Below, piece by piece: positions 27,081 to 36,610 of a DNA stretch of 64,000 nt. How positions within the stretch are numbered: position 1 is the stretch's first letter; each line of letters starts with the position of its first letter. The stretch is taken from positions 1 to 64,000 of the forward strand of contig NZ_JACJOG010000035.1 in NCBI RefSeq assembly GCF_014695375.1. The letters are read 5' to 3'. The position numbers and the translations under genes were made by a program. The stretch is from Coleofasciculus sp. FACHB-T130 (GTDB lineage Bacteria; Cyanobacteriota; Cyanobacteriia; Cyanobacteriales; FACHB-T130). Below the pieces are notes generated by a model. The model made no database searches. It saw nothing but the letters and a program-made list of their open reading frames with translations, and was not told where the DNA came from.

Positions 27081-27545
27081 ATGCAAAAAGAAGCGGCAGC
27101 GGTTAAACCTATTCGCTCGTTAGAGGATGCCTTAAATCGGTGTCAAGCGCTGGGTATGCGCGTGAGCCGTCAACGCCGCTTCATTCTGGAATTGCTGTGG
27201 CAAGCGAAAGAACACCTGTCGGCGCGAGAAATTTATGACCGCTTGAACCACCAAGGTAAGGACATCGGTCATACATCCGTGTATCAAAATTTAGAAGCGC
27301 TATCGGTTCAAGGCATTATTGAGTGTATTGAGCGTGCGGATGGTCGTTTGTACGGCAATATCAGCGACGCTCACAGCCACGTAAACTGTCTGGATACCAA
27401 TCAGATTTTAGATGTTTATGTAGAACTGCCTGAAACCCTGCTTAAAGAAATTGAACAACAAACAGGGGTTCGGATTAGTGAATATTGCATTAACTTCTAC
27501 GGGTACAAATTACCGGAATCTGGGTCTCAAGCGGAGAACGGGTAA
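27081..27545 (+). CDS. Fur-family regulator, probably PerR/FurC-like
   Basis: A 154-residue Fur-family repressor. The N-terminal winged helix is typical (RVSRQRRFILELLW, LSAREIYDRL, IGHTSVYQNLEALSVQGII). The dimerisation half has HSHVNCLDTNQILDV with the HXH metal ligands, but lacks the two CXXC pairs of many Fur and PerR proteins. The sequence resembles what I recall of the cyanobacterial FurC/PerR group, which senses peroxide. The assignment between Fur paralogues is from memory; family membership is certain. Confidence 0.85.
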   Translation: MQKEAAAVKPIRSLEDALNRCQALGMRVSRQRRFILELLWQAKEHLSAREIYDRLNHQGKDIGHTSVYQNLEALSVQGIIECIERADGRLYGNISDAHSHVNCLDTNQILDVYVELPETLLKEIEQQTGVRISEYCINFYGYKLPESGSQAENG

Positions 27546-27859
27546 TCAGTAGACGGTAGAATCCACTTTTTAACACCGATTGCTGCTATATCAATAATTT
27601 TTTAAACCGTTTGTAGGGACGGAAAATTTTGCGTAACTACAGGCTGATTAAAGTTTAGTGAAAAACGCTTGTAGCAGGCTGTCTAGTTTGATTAAGTGGG
27701 CTAACTGAGGGTGGGAAAACTGGAGATTAAATCGCTGCTCCAAATTTCCTTTACCTAACATTTACAAATAAACCCACTAGCGCTAGTAAGTGGAATTGGG
27801 CGTTAGCGAAACCTAACGAATACTTCATAGGGTTCTAGAGTTTTTAACACCCTCAACAG
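27546..27859. other. Convergent intergenic region with terminator
   Basis: This 314-base gap lies between the converging Fur-family and NACHT genes. Apart from the terminator at 27849-27879 nothing was recognised. A short imperfect dyad CTAGCGCTAG lies near 27778. Confidence 0.4.
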
Positions 27860-27879
27860 CTAATTGCTTCGTTGAGGGT
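27849..27879 (-). terminator. Terminator overlapping the end of the NACHT gene
   Basis: On the minus strand ACCCTCAAC (27879-27871) pairs perfectly with GTTGAGGGT (27857-27849) and is followed by GTTAAAAA. The 5' arm encodes the last residues (NPQRS) and the stop codon lies in the loop, so the terminator and the gene end overlap. Confidence 0.7.
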
Positions 27880-30800
27880 TTTCTACTAGCGCCGTCTCAT
27901 CATCGTATTGGGAATCTACCTTCGGAGCTTCTTGGAATGCTAAGGGTTCCCCTAGGGTAGAAGAAGTTTCTGCAATCACCGTTTCATCGTCTTCGTCCTC
28001 CGTAGGTGCTTCTGGCAACATCGGTTCTCCTTCGGCACTTTCTATCAGAAACACTGTAGGTTCAGAATCTGCACTGCCTTTGTCCTGAGCGCTTCCAGCC
28101 TGTTTGAGACGGGGTAATCTTTGAATGTATGCCTGGAACTCTTCCAAGGAAAATAGGGCACCATTTTTCCGGGCAAAGTAGTGGTTCTGGTCATCTAACT
28201 GGGCTTGAAACAGACAGGCATGAGTGATGTTCGCTAACGTAAGATTGGTTCTTTGCAGGTTAGCGCCGGTTAAGTTTGCCCCTTCAAGCCTTGCTCCAGC
28301 AAGATTGGCTCCTGATAAGTCAGCACCGGAGAGATTCGCCCAAGACAAATTAGCTTGCTGGAGGTTGGCACCTGCTAAATTGGCTCCTGCTAGCTCAGCC
28401 GCTAACAGATTAGTTTGCCAGAGGTTAGCCTCTGCTAACAGAGCATGATTCAAACAGGCAGAGCGTAGCTGTAATTGACTGAGGCTGTGCCGCGCCCTCT
28501 GCCAAAAGGCGGTGGGAGATAGGACAACAGTGCGACCGATTAAAGTCAGCAGTGCTTCGGCGTCAAATTCAGATGGCAGGTCGGGGTTGCCGCAAGGCCA
28601 GAAAGAAATCTGCGTTGCCCGATGACCGAGATGTGCTTCGCGCATCTGCTTTGCGATCGCGCTGAGCAACAAGAAGACATTCAGCCCAACGGCGGCATCG
28701 ATTTGCAAGATTTTTAAGGGGTTGTGCAACGCCTGCAACTGGGTGTGACACTGGTGGGCAATTCCTTCATCTAGCCAGCGACCTCGACAGTAGGTGCGGT
28801 AAAACCGATAGAGGCGTTCAAACAAAACATTGAAGCTAAACTGAGCCGGGTTGCGCTCAAAAATCCGCCGCAGTCGCTCAATTACCATGTCTTCGATTTC
28901 AACTGACAATACGCCATAACCCAGTAATTGATAAAGATACTGGGCTACATTGATCGGCGAGTGGATCGCAAAGGTGAATTCACCGTAGGTATCTTGGACT
29001 GGCTGGGTGAGGGCTTGCATCTGAGCGGCAATTTCTTCAGCGCAGAGATATTCTCCCAGGTTGCGGTGAGAAAACTCGATCGCTGAGTGATGAGTGTGGA
29101 AGAAAAAGGCTGGCAGGGTGTCATCTGACGGCTGTAAGCGGGGGTTTATCGGTTTGTGCGCCTCCGTCGCCATTCTGGTAAAGGTTGCCTCTACAGCGGA
29201 TTGGGGGGCTTGATGGCGACCTGTTTGCAGAATGGTCAGTGCCGCCACTTGCATCTGGTGGCGTAGGTCTTGGGGGCGTCGGTTTTGCAGGAGATGAGCG
29301 ATCGCATCATTGCTGCGGTAAGCATGAGCCAGACCTTCCCGAATCACAAAAGGCATGGAACCGCTGCCAGCTTCGGGGTATGCCAAGAGCCAGCGGCAAA
29401 TCCGGTCGTAAATTTCAAACTTCGCTTGGGGTAATGTCAGGTGAAAAATCGTGTCGTTGAGCAGTCCATCTCGATGCAAGATGCCCAGTAGATAAAGCAT
29501 CAAAGGCTTGCGGACGAGGGCAGCGAGTACGTTAGCAGCGCCTGGGGTGCCGACGGGACGAGTCGAAAAGCCACCTCTTTCTTTGACAAAGGCGAAATAT
29601 CCTTGAGCGATCGCTTTCGATTGCAGTTTCGACCACTGCTTGAACCACTCCCGGAACTCCTCGTGTTCCATTGGCTGAATTGCAATCCGCCGCCGCAAAT
29701 CGTGGGGCAAAGGTATCAGAGTAGAGGCAAGATCGAAATATTCTCCTTCTCTCCCAGTTGTCCGGCTGGTCAGAATAATCTTGTGGCGGGGCGTGCCCTC
29801 AAAAGACGCCATTGCTTCCCCTTGAAACTGCATCAGCTGGTTCAGGAAGGCATGGTAATGACGCCCTGCGTGGCTTGAGCGGGGCAATTCATCCAAGCCA
29901 TCCAGAATCAACAAGCAAGGAGGATGCATTGGTGAAAGCCAACCATCTGCATCTGTAAATCTGCCCCAAGGGAAGGCAGAGTTCAGGGTTTGCTCCAAAG
30001 TTTGCCCCAAGGTAGCGTCCTTGAGTCGGATAAACGCTGGCATCCATTTAGGGTAAAGCTCCTGAGCAACGGTTGATGCCAATATTTGGCAAAAACTGGT
30101 CTTGCCCGTGCCCGGAAGACTCTCGATCGCCGCAATGCTGGTCGTATCATTTAGCTGAGCCGTGACCCACTCCATTAAATCCACGGGTTTCGCAGGTACG
30201 GCGTTAGCGGCAAGCGGTGTCGTGGTTGGATCTGACTTGGGATTTTTCGTCTCTAACCGGGTGGAGCTTTCTTCGAGCAGCACTCCCTTCAAGGGGACGT
30301 ATAAATCCTTTAGGGCAAAAGGTTCTGCCAGTAACGGTTCGCTCAAAGATTGTAGAAGGCTGGCTCGATAGCGTTCTCGTTCGAGGTTCAGCGAAAATTG
30401 TGGCGTGTTTAAGTCTGAGTTTTGATTTGCCTCAAAATTCAAAGTAGTTGAGAACCCAGAACGCTTCCGCTCCGGGTTTCCCGCGCCAGGAGTATCCTGC
30501 CAAGTTGATAAATTCCCTAGCTGGACAAATTTCTGTAATTGTGCCAGCGGCAAGGCATTTTCAGCGATCGCGGCAAGTAAATATCCTGGGAGTCCATGAA
30601 CCAGGCGTTGGGCGATTAGCTTGGCTTCTGTTTCCTCGGCACCATTGGCGATTAACCAGGCAATGCCCGTACTATTCATCTGCTGCACGAGAAAGGAGTC
30701 GCCCACCATACTCAGCGCTTGTTCTGCCTGACTATCGGTGAGGCGTCCGGGACGCAAAGTTTTCAGTAAGGCTTGCAACTGGGGATCGGAAAGGGGCGCA

Positions 30801-31207
30801 TCCCACACCTGCCCGTACAAGTCTTCTGACTCGCCTGGGACGCCTGCACGAGATAACCACGGTCTTCTCAGTTGAGATTCTTGTTCTAAAATTCCTTGTA
30901 AGGCGTTCAGGTAAGCAATTTGGAAAGTTAGCCAGGTTCCTTCGTTGCGCTTCAGGGGCTTTTTTTGACTCAGGATACGCAGCAACCCCACACAAAGTTG
31001 GGAAGCTACGCCTGCCACTTCCCAAGCTGCTCTCAAAGGTAGTTCTAAGACTTCCGCTAAGACACTAATATCAAAAGGTGTCAGGCTCTTGAGTTCCATA
31101 TCCCGGACAATGCGAAAGGCAATCCCGGCAATCTGAGTCCCTGGGTGCCTCAAGGTTGCCAGTTCAATGTTGCGCTCCGCCAGCCAATGCCGAATGCTAA
31201 GGCTCAT
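27860..31207 (-). CDS. NACHT STAND NTPase with C-terminal pentapeptide repeats
   Basis: A 1115-residue predicted signalling ATPase. Residues 1-330 have no domain I can name; the start (SIRHWLAERNIELATLR) is helical. The NACHT module follows: Walker A LPGTGKTSF near 368, Walker B CLLILDGLDELPRS near 434, and a sensor-like ILTSRTTGREGE. A winged-helix-like stretch comes next, including FSHRNLGEYLCAEEIA. Residues ~915-1000 are pentapeptide repeats (about 12 A(N/D)L-type units), and the last 90 residues are acidic and low complexity. STAND proteins act as switches that oligomerise on ligand binding; some bacterial NACHT proteins defend against phage. Whether this one does is unknown. It diverges from the membrane protein gene at 31544. 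Confidence 0.85.
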   Translation of the reverse strand: MSLSIRHWLAERNIELATLRHPGTQIAGIAFRIVRDMELKSLTPFDISVLAEVLELPLRAAWEVAGVASQLCVGLLRILSQKKPLKRNEGTWLTFQIAYLNALQGILEQESQLRRPWLSRAGVPGESEDLYGQVWDAPLSDPQLQALLKTLRPGRLTDSQAEQALSMVGDSFLVQQMNSTGIAWLIANGAEETEAKLIAQRLVHGLPGYLLAAIAENALPLAQLQKFVQLGNLSTWQDTPGAGNPERKRSGFSTTLNFEANQNSDLNTPQFSLNLERERYRASLLQSLSEPLLAEPFALKDLYVPLKGVLLEESSTRLETKNPKSDPTTTPLAANAVPAKPVDLMEWVTAQLNDTTSIAAIESLPGTGKTSFCQILASTVAQELYPKWMPAFIRLKDATLGQTLEQTLNSAFPWGRFTDADGWLSPMHPPCLLILDGLDELPRSSHAGRHYHAFLNQLMQFQGEAMASFEGTPRHKIILTSRTTGREGEYFDLASTLIPLPHDLRRRIAIQPMEHEEFREWFKQWSKLQSKAIAQGYFAFVKERGGFSTRPVGTPGAANVLAALVRKPLMLYLLGILHRDGLLNDTIFHLTLPQAKFEIYDRICRWLLAYPEAGSGSMPFVIREGLAHAYRSNDAIAHLLQNRRPQDLRHQMQVAALTILQTGRHQAPQSAVEATFTRMATEAHKPINPRLQPSDDTLPAFFFHTHHSAIEFSHRNLGEYLCAEEIAAQMQALTQPVQDTYGEFTFAIHSPINVAQYLYQLLGYGVLSVEIEDMVIERLRRIFERNPAQFSFNVLFERLYRFYRTYCRGRWLDEGIAHQCHTQLQALHNPLKILQIDAAVGLNVFLLLSAIAKQMREAHLGHRATQISFWPCGNPDLPSEFDAEALLTLIGRTVVLSPTAFWQRARHSLSQLQLRSACLNHALLAEANLWQTNLLAAELAGANLAGANLQQANLSWANLSGADLSGANLAGARLEGANLTGANLQRTNLTLANITHACLFQAQLDDQNHYFARKNGALFSLEEFQAYIQRLPRLKQAGSAQDKGSADSEPTVFLIESAEGEPMLPEAPTEDEDDETVIAETSSTLGEPLAFQEAPKVDSQYDDETALVENPQRSN

Positions 31208-31543
31208 CCCACCTCAATTCTAGGAAATAACTCAATATGCCACTTATTAGTCATGTTATCGGGAGTGTAGGCGGCTGGTGTGCCGACAAATCGTGATGAA
31301 TGGGGTAAAAGCTGTTTTTCATCATCCCTAATTGAGTTGAATTTCAGGATAACTTATGTAAGAGCGAAGCACGGGTGCAAAAAATCAGCTCGATCTCTAA
31401 ATTCACGCACAAAAGCTTTACCCCCACAAACTTAAAGCTTTTATTATCAGTTTTAGACCCTTTACGCTGACGGCGATTCGGCTCCGGATCGATGTCATCA
31501 AGCAGGAGCAGCAAAACGAGGACTCAAGGGTAGTGGTAGTGAG
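31208..31543. other. Divergent intergenic region, NACHT gene / membrane protein
   Basis: A 336-base divergent spacer that must contain both promoters. It is A/T-rich near 31370-31460. No operator, gene or repeat was recognised. Confidence 0.4.
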
Positions 31544-33469
31544 ATGGTAGTGAAAAGACAATTACATGAATTTCAAGTACGCACGGCAAACCGATTGCGG
31601 CAACGGCAGGGACGCAAACTGGTAATTAGAGTCGTCTCGAATGCCAGCGCATCTGCCACCAAGCTCCGGGACGAGGATGCGGAGCAAACTGAAGCCCCTG
31701 CCTCAGCGATGCAGCCGCCTCTGACACCGCTTAAACGGCGAAACAAATTTTCGCGGTGGTGGCTGTTGTGGCTAAGTATCATCTTTGGGTTGGGTGGGAC
31801 GGCACTCGCGGCTTTCTTCTTGCTGGCAACGATTCCTCCCCAAGTTAACTGTAAAAATATGTCGCCTTTGGCTCCGGAAATGGATCGGTTGACTTGCGCC
31901 CAGCAGGCGGCTCAGTCGGGTAAGTTAGAGCAGCTGGTGGAGGCAATGAAGTTCGTCAAGAGCTTGTCCCCCGATAACCCGGTGTATCCAGAAGCGACTC
32001 GGCTAATGGAAGACTGGTCGCGATCGCTCTTGGCGATCGCCCGTCAGAGAATTGACCAAGGAGATTTAAAGGGAGCGATCGCCATTGCCCGCCAAATTCC
32101 CTCCTCTAGCCCCCTGTATCCAGAGGTGCAAGCAGCGATGAAACAATGGCAAGGGGATTGGCGGAAGGGTGAGGAGATTACCAAAAAATTCTTAGCAACT
32201 TTAAAAGAACAAAAGTGGTTTGAAGCTTCATTGCAAATACAAGCTTTGTCTCGTCTCGATAACCGCTACTGGGATCAAAAACAACTGGATAAACTGATCG
32301 ATCGGATGAGTCAGGAAAAAAAAGCTTGGCAACAGCTAGAAGAGGCGCAGACATTTGCCGAAGCCAAGACACCTGAGGGATACGCGCCAGCGATCGCCCT
32401 GGCAGGAAAGGTGAACCCCAACACCTATGTCAAATCAAAGGCAAAAGCCGAAATCAATCTCTGGAGCCAGGAGTTGCTAAAAATAACTGCCGAGCATTTC
32501 GAGAAGGAAGAGTTTGACCGTGCTATTACCGCCGCCCAGCTGATTCCTCCGAAGACTTCAGTTTATAAGGAAGCTCAAGATTGGATTCAACTGAGTCGTT
32601 CTTATGCAGTTGCTCAGGAAAATAAAATCCTCAGCTTCCTAGAGGCGCAAGCGGCGCTGCGTCAGATTTCCCCAAAAAGTCCGCTTCGCCAGCAAGCACG
32701 AGTGACCGAGGCGCTTTGGCAATCTAATTTACAAGATCGGCTGCAAATGCAATTTGCCGAAACAATAGCCAGCTTCGATCAACCGTTGGCATTTGAATTT
32801 GCGATTAGCCAAGCCCAAGCGATCGCGCCCAAACGACCCGGACGCATCGAAGCCCAAACTCAAATTGCCCACTGGCGGAAGCAAATTCAACAAATTCAAG
32901 ACCGAATCGCCCTTGCCCGATCCAAACAGCTGGCAACACCGGGAACTCTAGAAAGTTTGAGGGCGGCGGTTGAGGAGGGAAGCCGGATTAAGCTGGGTCA
33001 GCCTTTGCGGATAGAGGCACAAACCTATATCGCCCAATGGACGAAAGCTATCCAAACGATGGAAGACCGACCGATCCTAGATTTAGCGAAAGGTTTGGCT
33101 CAGCAGGGAAATCTCCAGGCGGCGGTTGCAGCTGCCTCCAAAATCGCTCCTGGACGTGCTTTGTACTCTGAGGCACAGGCATCGCTGAGCGATTGGGTAA
33201 CACAAATTCAAATCGCTGAAGATACGCCGATTCTTAACGAGGCGAACGCTTTAGCGGCTAATGGGCGGCTCACTGCGGCAATTAATAAGGCTTCTAGGAT
33301 TCGCTACGGTCGGGCACTGTATCGAGAAGCGCAAGGAGCGATCGCTCGTTGGGCATCTGAACGAGAAGCCATTTTAATAGAAAGACAAAAGGCAGCTGAA
33401 CTTCAGCAGTCTATCGAAGACAGTTCCTCTGAATCTCAAACGAATAGTGAGCCGGAGGGGAATTATTGA
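31544..33469 (+). CDS. Single-pass membrane protein with TPR-like helical repeats
   Basis: A 641-residue protein. The basic N-terminal cytoplasmic part (residues 1-70) is followed by one transmembrane helix (about 73-95, WWLLWLSIIFGLGGTALAAF). The rest is a long helical-repeat region: units of about 65-70 residues recur with the pattern G.L..AI..A..I..G..LY.EAQ..I..W, clearest at 175-210, 470-500, 535-565 and 590-620. The tail is acidic and Ser-rich. Such proteins occur in filamentous cyanobacteria but I know of no assigned function. It starts 336 bases from the divergent NACHT gene. Scaffold or complex assembly is the only inference the repeats allow. Confidence 0.75.
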   Translation: MVVKRQLHEFQVRTANRLRQRQGRKLVIRVVSNASASATKLRDEDAEQTEAPASAMQPPLTPLKRRNKFSRWWLLWLSIIFGLGGTALAAFFLLATIPPQVNCKNMSPLAPEMDRLTCAQQAAQSGKLEQLVEAMKFVKSLSPDNPVYPEATRLMEDWSRSLLAIARQRIDQGDLKGAIAIARQIPSSSPLYPEVQAAMKQWQGDWRKGEEITKKFLATLKEQKWFEASLQIQALSRLDNRYWDQKQLDKLIDRMSQEKKAWQQLEEAQTFAEAKTPEGYAPAIALAGKVNPNTYVKSKAKAEINLWSQELLKITAEHFEKEEFDRAITAAQLIPPKTSVYKEAQDWIQLSRSYAVAQENKILSFLEAQAALRQISPKSPLRQQARVTEALWQSNLQDRLQMQFAETIASFDQPLAFEFAISQAQAIAPKRPGRIEAQTQIAHWRKQIQQIQDRIALARSKQLATPGTLESLRAAVEEGSRIKLGQPLRIEAQTYIAQWTKAIQTMEDRPILDLAKGLAQQGNLQAAVAAASKIAPGRALYSEAQASLSDWVTQIQIAEDTPILNEANALAANGRLTAAINKASRIRYGRALYREAQGAIARWASEREAILIERQKAAELQQSIEDSSSESQTNSEPEGNY

Positions 33470-33552
33470 CGCTGTCGATCTCCCTCACCGAGAAGGGACA
33501 GTAAAGTTTCCCAAGGTTTGGACAATTCCCCCCAGCCTCTCATCCTGGGGTT

Positions 33553-33590
33553 AAACAAACAAAGGCTGCATAGGCAGCCTTTGTTTGTTT
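33553..33590. terminator. 17-bp perfect hairpin terminator, bidirectional
   Basis: AAACAAACAAAGGCTGC (33553-33569) and its exact complement (33574-33590) flank a 4-base loop. T-rich and A-rich outer arms allow termination on both strands, fitting its place between the converging membrane protein and peptidoglycan-binding protein genes. Confidence 0.85.
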
Positions 33591-33667
33591 AGCTGCTTGA
33601 CTTTTTCAGCATTTTCTCTTTTATTGGCACTCTCCAGCAGGAGCGTGCCCATCGTTCTGTATCTGCT

Positions 33668-34171
33668 TTAAGCTGCAATCATCGCTTCCCAAGTCCGAGG
33701 GCCAACGATCCCATCCGGGCTTAAGTTTCTCGACTGCTGGAAGGCGATGACGGCTGAGCGCGTTTGCGACCCATATACGCCATCAATTCCGCCTTTATAG
33801 AGTCCTCGATCTTTTAATACTGTCTGAACTTCTGTCACTACTGCTCCCTGACTACCGCTTTTTAGCATCGGCGCGGGTGAGGGAGAATAGCGGGCAAGGG
33901 GATTAAATTTTGCAGGTGCTATGTTTTCAGCGGGCACAGTTGGCCCTTCATTACGCCCGGTGGGATCGGGAATCAGCTGCGCTTGTCTTGTTGGCTGTTC
34001 ATAGCTCCCACCGTGCATATCGATGGGCACTTCATTTATCTCAGGGGTAATCTGAGAAGCACTAATCCCGGCAGCGTTTGCACTCATCCCGTTCAAGAGT
34101 AGCGGGAGCGAGGCAACCGCAGAAAGAATGCTCAGGGATTTGATAGTTGACTTAAAAAATTTTGCTGTCAT
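33668..34171 (-). CDS. Exported peptidoglycan-binding domain protein
   Basis: About 167 residues from the chosen ATG, which has AGAGGAA upstream; a GTG nine codons earlier is possible. A signal peptide ends near SANA. A Pro-rich linker follows, then a C-terminal PG_binding_1 domain (about 100-165): LKSGSQGAVVTEVQTVLKDR, GIDGVYGSQTRSAVIAFQQS and the ending GPRTWEAM. The domain binds cell-wall peptidoglycan. There is no catalytic domain, so it is likely an envelope anchor or wall-associated factor. Confidence 0.85.
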   Translation of the reverse strand: MTAKFFKSTIKSLSILSAVASLPLLLNGMSANAAGISASQITPEINEVPIDMHGGSYEQPTRQAQLIPDPTGRNEGPTVPAENIAPAKFNPLARYSPSPAPMLKSGSQGAVVTEVQTVLKDRGLYKGGIDGVYGSQTRSAVIAFQQSRNLSPDGIVGPRTWEAMIAA

Positions 34172-34744
34172 CAGCGTCAGTTCCTCTTTCAAAAACACAA
34201 GATGCTAATAAATGCACCGTTTGTGGCTTAGAAAGCCTCCTATTTTTGGTTCATCCAAATCTTCTTGCTTTGAATGATTTCCAGCTTTTGTATGTCTTCG
34301 TTAGCTTATAGGAGATGTCGAGTCTGAGCATAATTCTATAGTTAGAGCTTCTAAGTGCTAAATATCTGACTATAGAAATAGCGGCTCGATTTTCAATACA
34401 AGAACTAGATGATGATGTTTCTGTAGTAGCAGGGGGAGCAATGCCCGCTCTAATCGCATTTTGTGGGTCTTGTCCGCTCTAAAATCTACAACTTTTTCTT
34501 TAGCTTGAACTAAACAGAGGGAAAGATTCAATAGGATGATTTAAGATAAATTTCCAAAAAACAAAAAAATAGTTAGATAGCAGCGATCGCGCTCTGTGGA
34601 AAATACAAGCGTGGCGAACTGACTTTTTCTGCGCGAGGCGTTAGCCTCGCTTCCAAGACACGCGATCGCGCTCTGTTCGCATCGCCCCTGGAATGAGTAA
34701 TCTGTTATAGCAGGGAGAAAGCGGTGTGAAGCAGGAGGTTGTTG
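34172..34744. other. Divergent intergenic region before the DUF3685 gene
   Basis: About 570 bases, no gene seen. Near the right end GCGATCGCGCTCTGT occurs twice (about 34583 and 34667), flanking a small hairpin of GCGAGGC and GCCTCGC (34633-34650). These look like small dispersed repeats. Confidence 0.45.
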
Positions 34745-36610
34745 ATGAGCGATCGCGTAGGGGATACCCTTGGGACTGTTCGCCGCTTCAAGTTGATGCT
34801 AATCGATGATGACCCGATTTTTCGGTTGGGTCTTAGCACCGCTTTGGCGTCGTTTCCCGACCTGCAAGTCGTTGCCGAGGCGGATAGCGTTGCTGACGCT
34901 TTGCAGACGTTGGCAGCTGGAGTTGGTACAGACAACGCTCCAAATCTGGTGATTTTAGAACTAAACTTAGGTCGCTCTAACTTGTCTTTGGGGGGATCGA
35001 TCGGGTTGCAGCTGTGCCAGGAATTAAAGACGCAATTCCCGAAATTACCGATATTCCTTCTCAGCCAACGACTCACGCCAGAGGAACTGAAAGCAGCCAG
35101 AACCCTAGGCGTCGAGGGCTATTGCCCCAAAGGCACCGATCTCTCGGTTCTGGTGCCAGCGCTTCGTCAGGTAGCCGTTGGGGAAGTTTACTGGTCAGAA
35201 CTCGTACAGACGCAAAACGACGCGCCTATAGAAGCCTCAGATGTCATACAAAGTCGTTCATCCTTGCTCTGGCAAATCCGTCAGTCGGGACTACGGCAAA
35301 TCGATACCGCGATCGCCCAGGTGACAAACCAAGTACAAAACCCCAATCTTTCGACACTAGACTGGTTCATCCTAACGGGACGGCGACGAGAATTGCGGAC
35401 AGCCCGTTGGCTGGTCAAACAGCTGTTACCTGTGGCGACGACCGGCGCAAGAAATCAGGTGGCAGGGACGGGTTTTACTGACCCCCTTGGGGAAAACCCG
35501 AATGACCTCCTCAACCCACCTAGATCGGGAAGTCGCGATCGCCGCAGTGGGATTCCTCTCCCTACCCCGGAACCGAGGAGAAGAAATAATCCCTCGTTAG
35601 ACTCAACACTCGCGACTCAGTCCTCAGCACTTTCTGAATCCTCGATCCTCAGCCCCCTGCTAGACGCTACTTTAAATAAACTTCAATTTGGGCTAAAAAA
35701 TCTGACTGGCTCTCCGTTGGAAATTGATATTCTGCTGGAAGAAAAGAAACGGGAATTGCTTTATCTGATCTTGCGTAAATTCGAGGATGTCTTAGAGGAA
35801 CTGCGCTTTTCCCAGCTACAGCCGGAAGCGATCGCTCTGAAGCACTCGCTGATTCTGCGGGATTTGTGGCAAGCGTCTACCACTGATTTTTTTGGCAAAT
35901 ATTGCACAATTCAAGTTGGAAAGCTTGAAGTAGATATTGTCAATACATTGTTACAGGATGCAACAATTATTCAACAATCTTTTCTAGATAAAATTCCTCT
36001 GGTTGCCGAAATCATCAACTATTTGCTTTTTCAAACTTCGCTGATGATTGATAATGTTTCCTACTCTTTTGGGACACCGGAAGCGCGGGATCGAGCAGAA
36101 GTTATCTTGGAGAATTTATTAATTCAAATTGCCAATAGCGTTGTCCAACCCCTGCTGAACTATTTCGCAGATGTGGAAGCAATTAAGCAGATTTTTTACG
36201 ATAGACGGTTAATTTCATCGCGGGAAATTGCTCGATTTCGGAACAATTTATCGTGGAAATATCGTTTAGAAAGATATGTGGGTGAGCCAACCGCAATTTT
36301 TGAAAGCCGATATCTTCTGCTAGCGCTGGGTGGCATTGGAATCAAAAAAATCTCTATTTATGCCCCCCGCACTGATGAATTACAGCAACTCAGGGGTGCC
36401 CAACTCGCTTGTACGCTAGCGCTAGAAACTAGAGATGCGATCGCGCCACGTCTGCGCTCAACGGTTGCCTTCCTAGGTAGCGGTGTTGTTTACGTCCTCA
36501 CGCAAGTAATCGGCAGAGGCATTGGCTTAATTGGACGCGGCATCATTCAAGGCATTGGCACAACGTTACAAGAAACTCGGTTTGGCAAAAATGGCGAACG
36601 CCAGAAGTAA
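34745..36610 (+). CDS. Receiver-like domain protein with DUF3685
   Basis: A 621-residue protein. An N-terminal response-regulator-like domain (about 15-140) shows the acidic pocket MLIDDDP and the conserved Lys in YCPKGTD, but the phospho-acceptor strand reads NLVILELNLG: Glu replaces the expected Asp. The remainder is a cyanobacterial/plastid DUF3685 region, helical, with two small hydrophobic stretches near the C terminus (STVAFLGSGVVYVLTQVIGR). The start is ATG 34745, with AGGAGG seven bases upstream, rather than the TTG six bases earlier. The function is unknown. The Glu suggests a receiver fixed in one state or used for binding. Confidence 0.8.
   Translation: MSDRVGDTLGTVRRFKLMLIDDDPIFRLGLSTALASFPDLQVVAEADSVADALQTLAAGVGTDNAPNLVILELNLGRSNLSLGGSIGLQLCQELKTQFPKLPIFLLSQRLTPEELKAARTLGVEGYCPKGTDLSVLVPALRQVAVGEVYWSELVQTQNDAPIEASDVIQSRSSLLWQIRQSGLRQIDTAIAQVTNQVQNPNLSTLDWFILTGRRRELRTARWLVKQLLPVATTGARNQVAGTGFTDPLGENPNDLLNPPRSGSRDRRSGIPLPTPEPRRRNNPSLDSTLATQSSALSESSILSPLLDATLNKLQFGLKNLTGSPLEIDILLEEKKRELLYLILRKFEDVLEELRFSQLQPEAIALKHSLILRDLWQASTTDFFGKYCTIQVGKLEVDIVNTLLQDATIIQQSFLDKIPLVAEIINYLLFQTSLMIDNVSYSFGTPEARDRAEVILENLLIQIANSVVQPLLNYFADVEAIKQIFYDRRLISSREIARFRNNLSWKYRLERYVGEPTAIFESRYLLLALGGIGIKKISIYAPRTDELQQLRGAQLACTLALETRDAIAPRLRSTVAFLGSGVVYVLTQVIGRGIGLIGRGIIQGIGTTLQETRFGKNGERQK

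Noticed and set aside
28224-28448. Plus-strand frame with APARLAPDK-like repeats
   Set aside because: It is the antisense reading of the pentapeptide-repeat part of the NACHT protein.
27860-33469. A multi-gene defence island around the NACHT gene
   Set aside because: Neighbours are a Fur-family regulator, a peptidoglycan-binding protein and signalling genes. No restriction, toxin or nuclease genes are adjacent.
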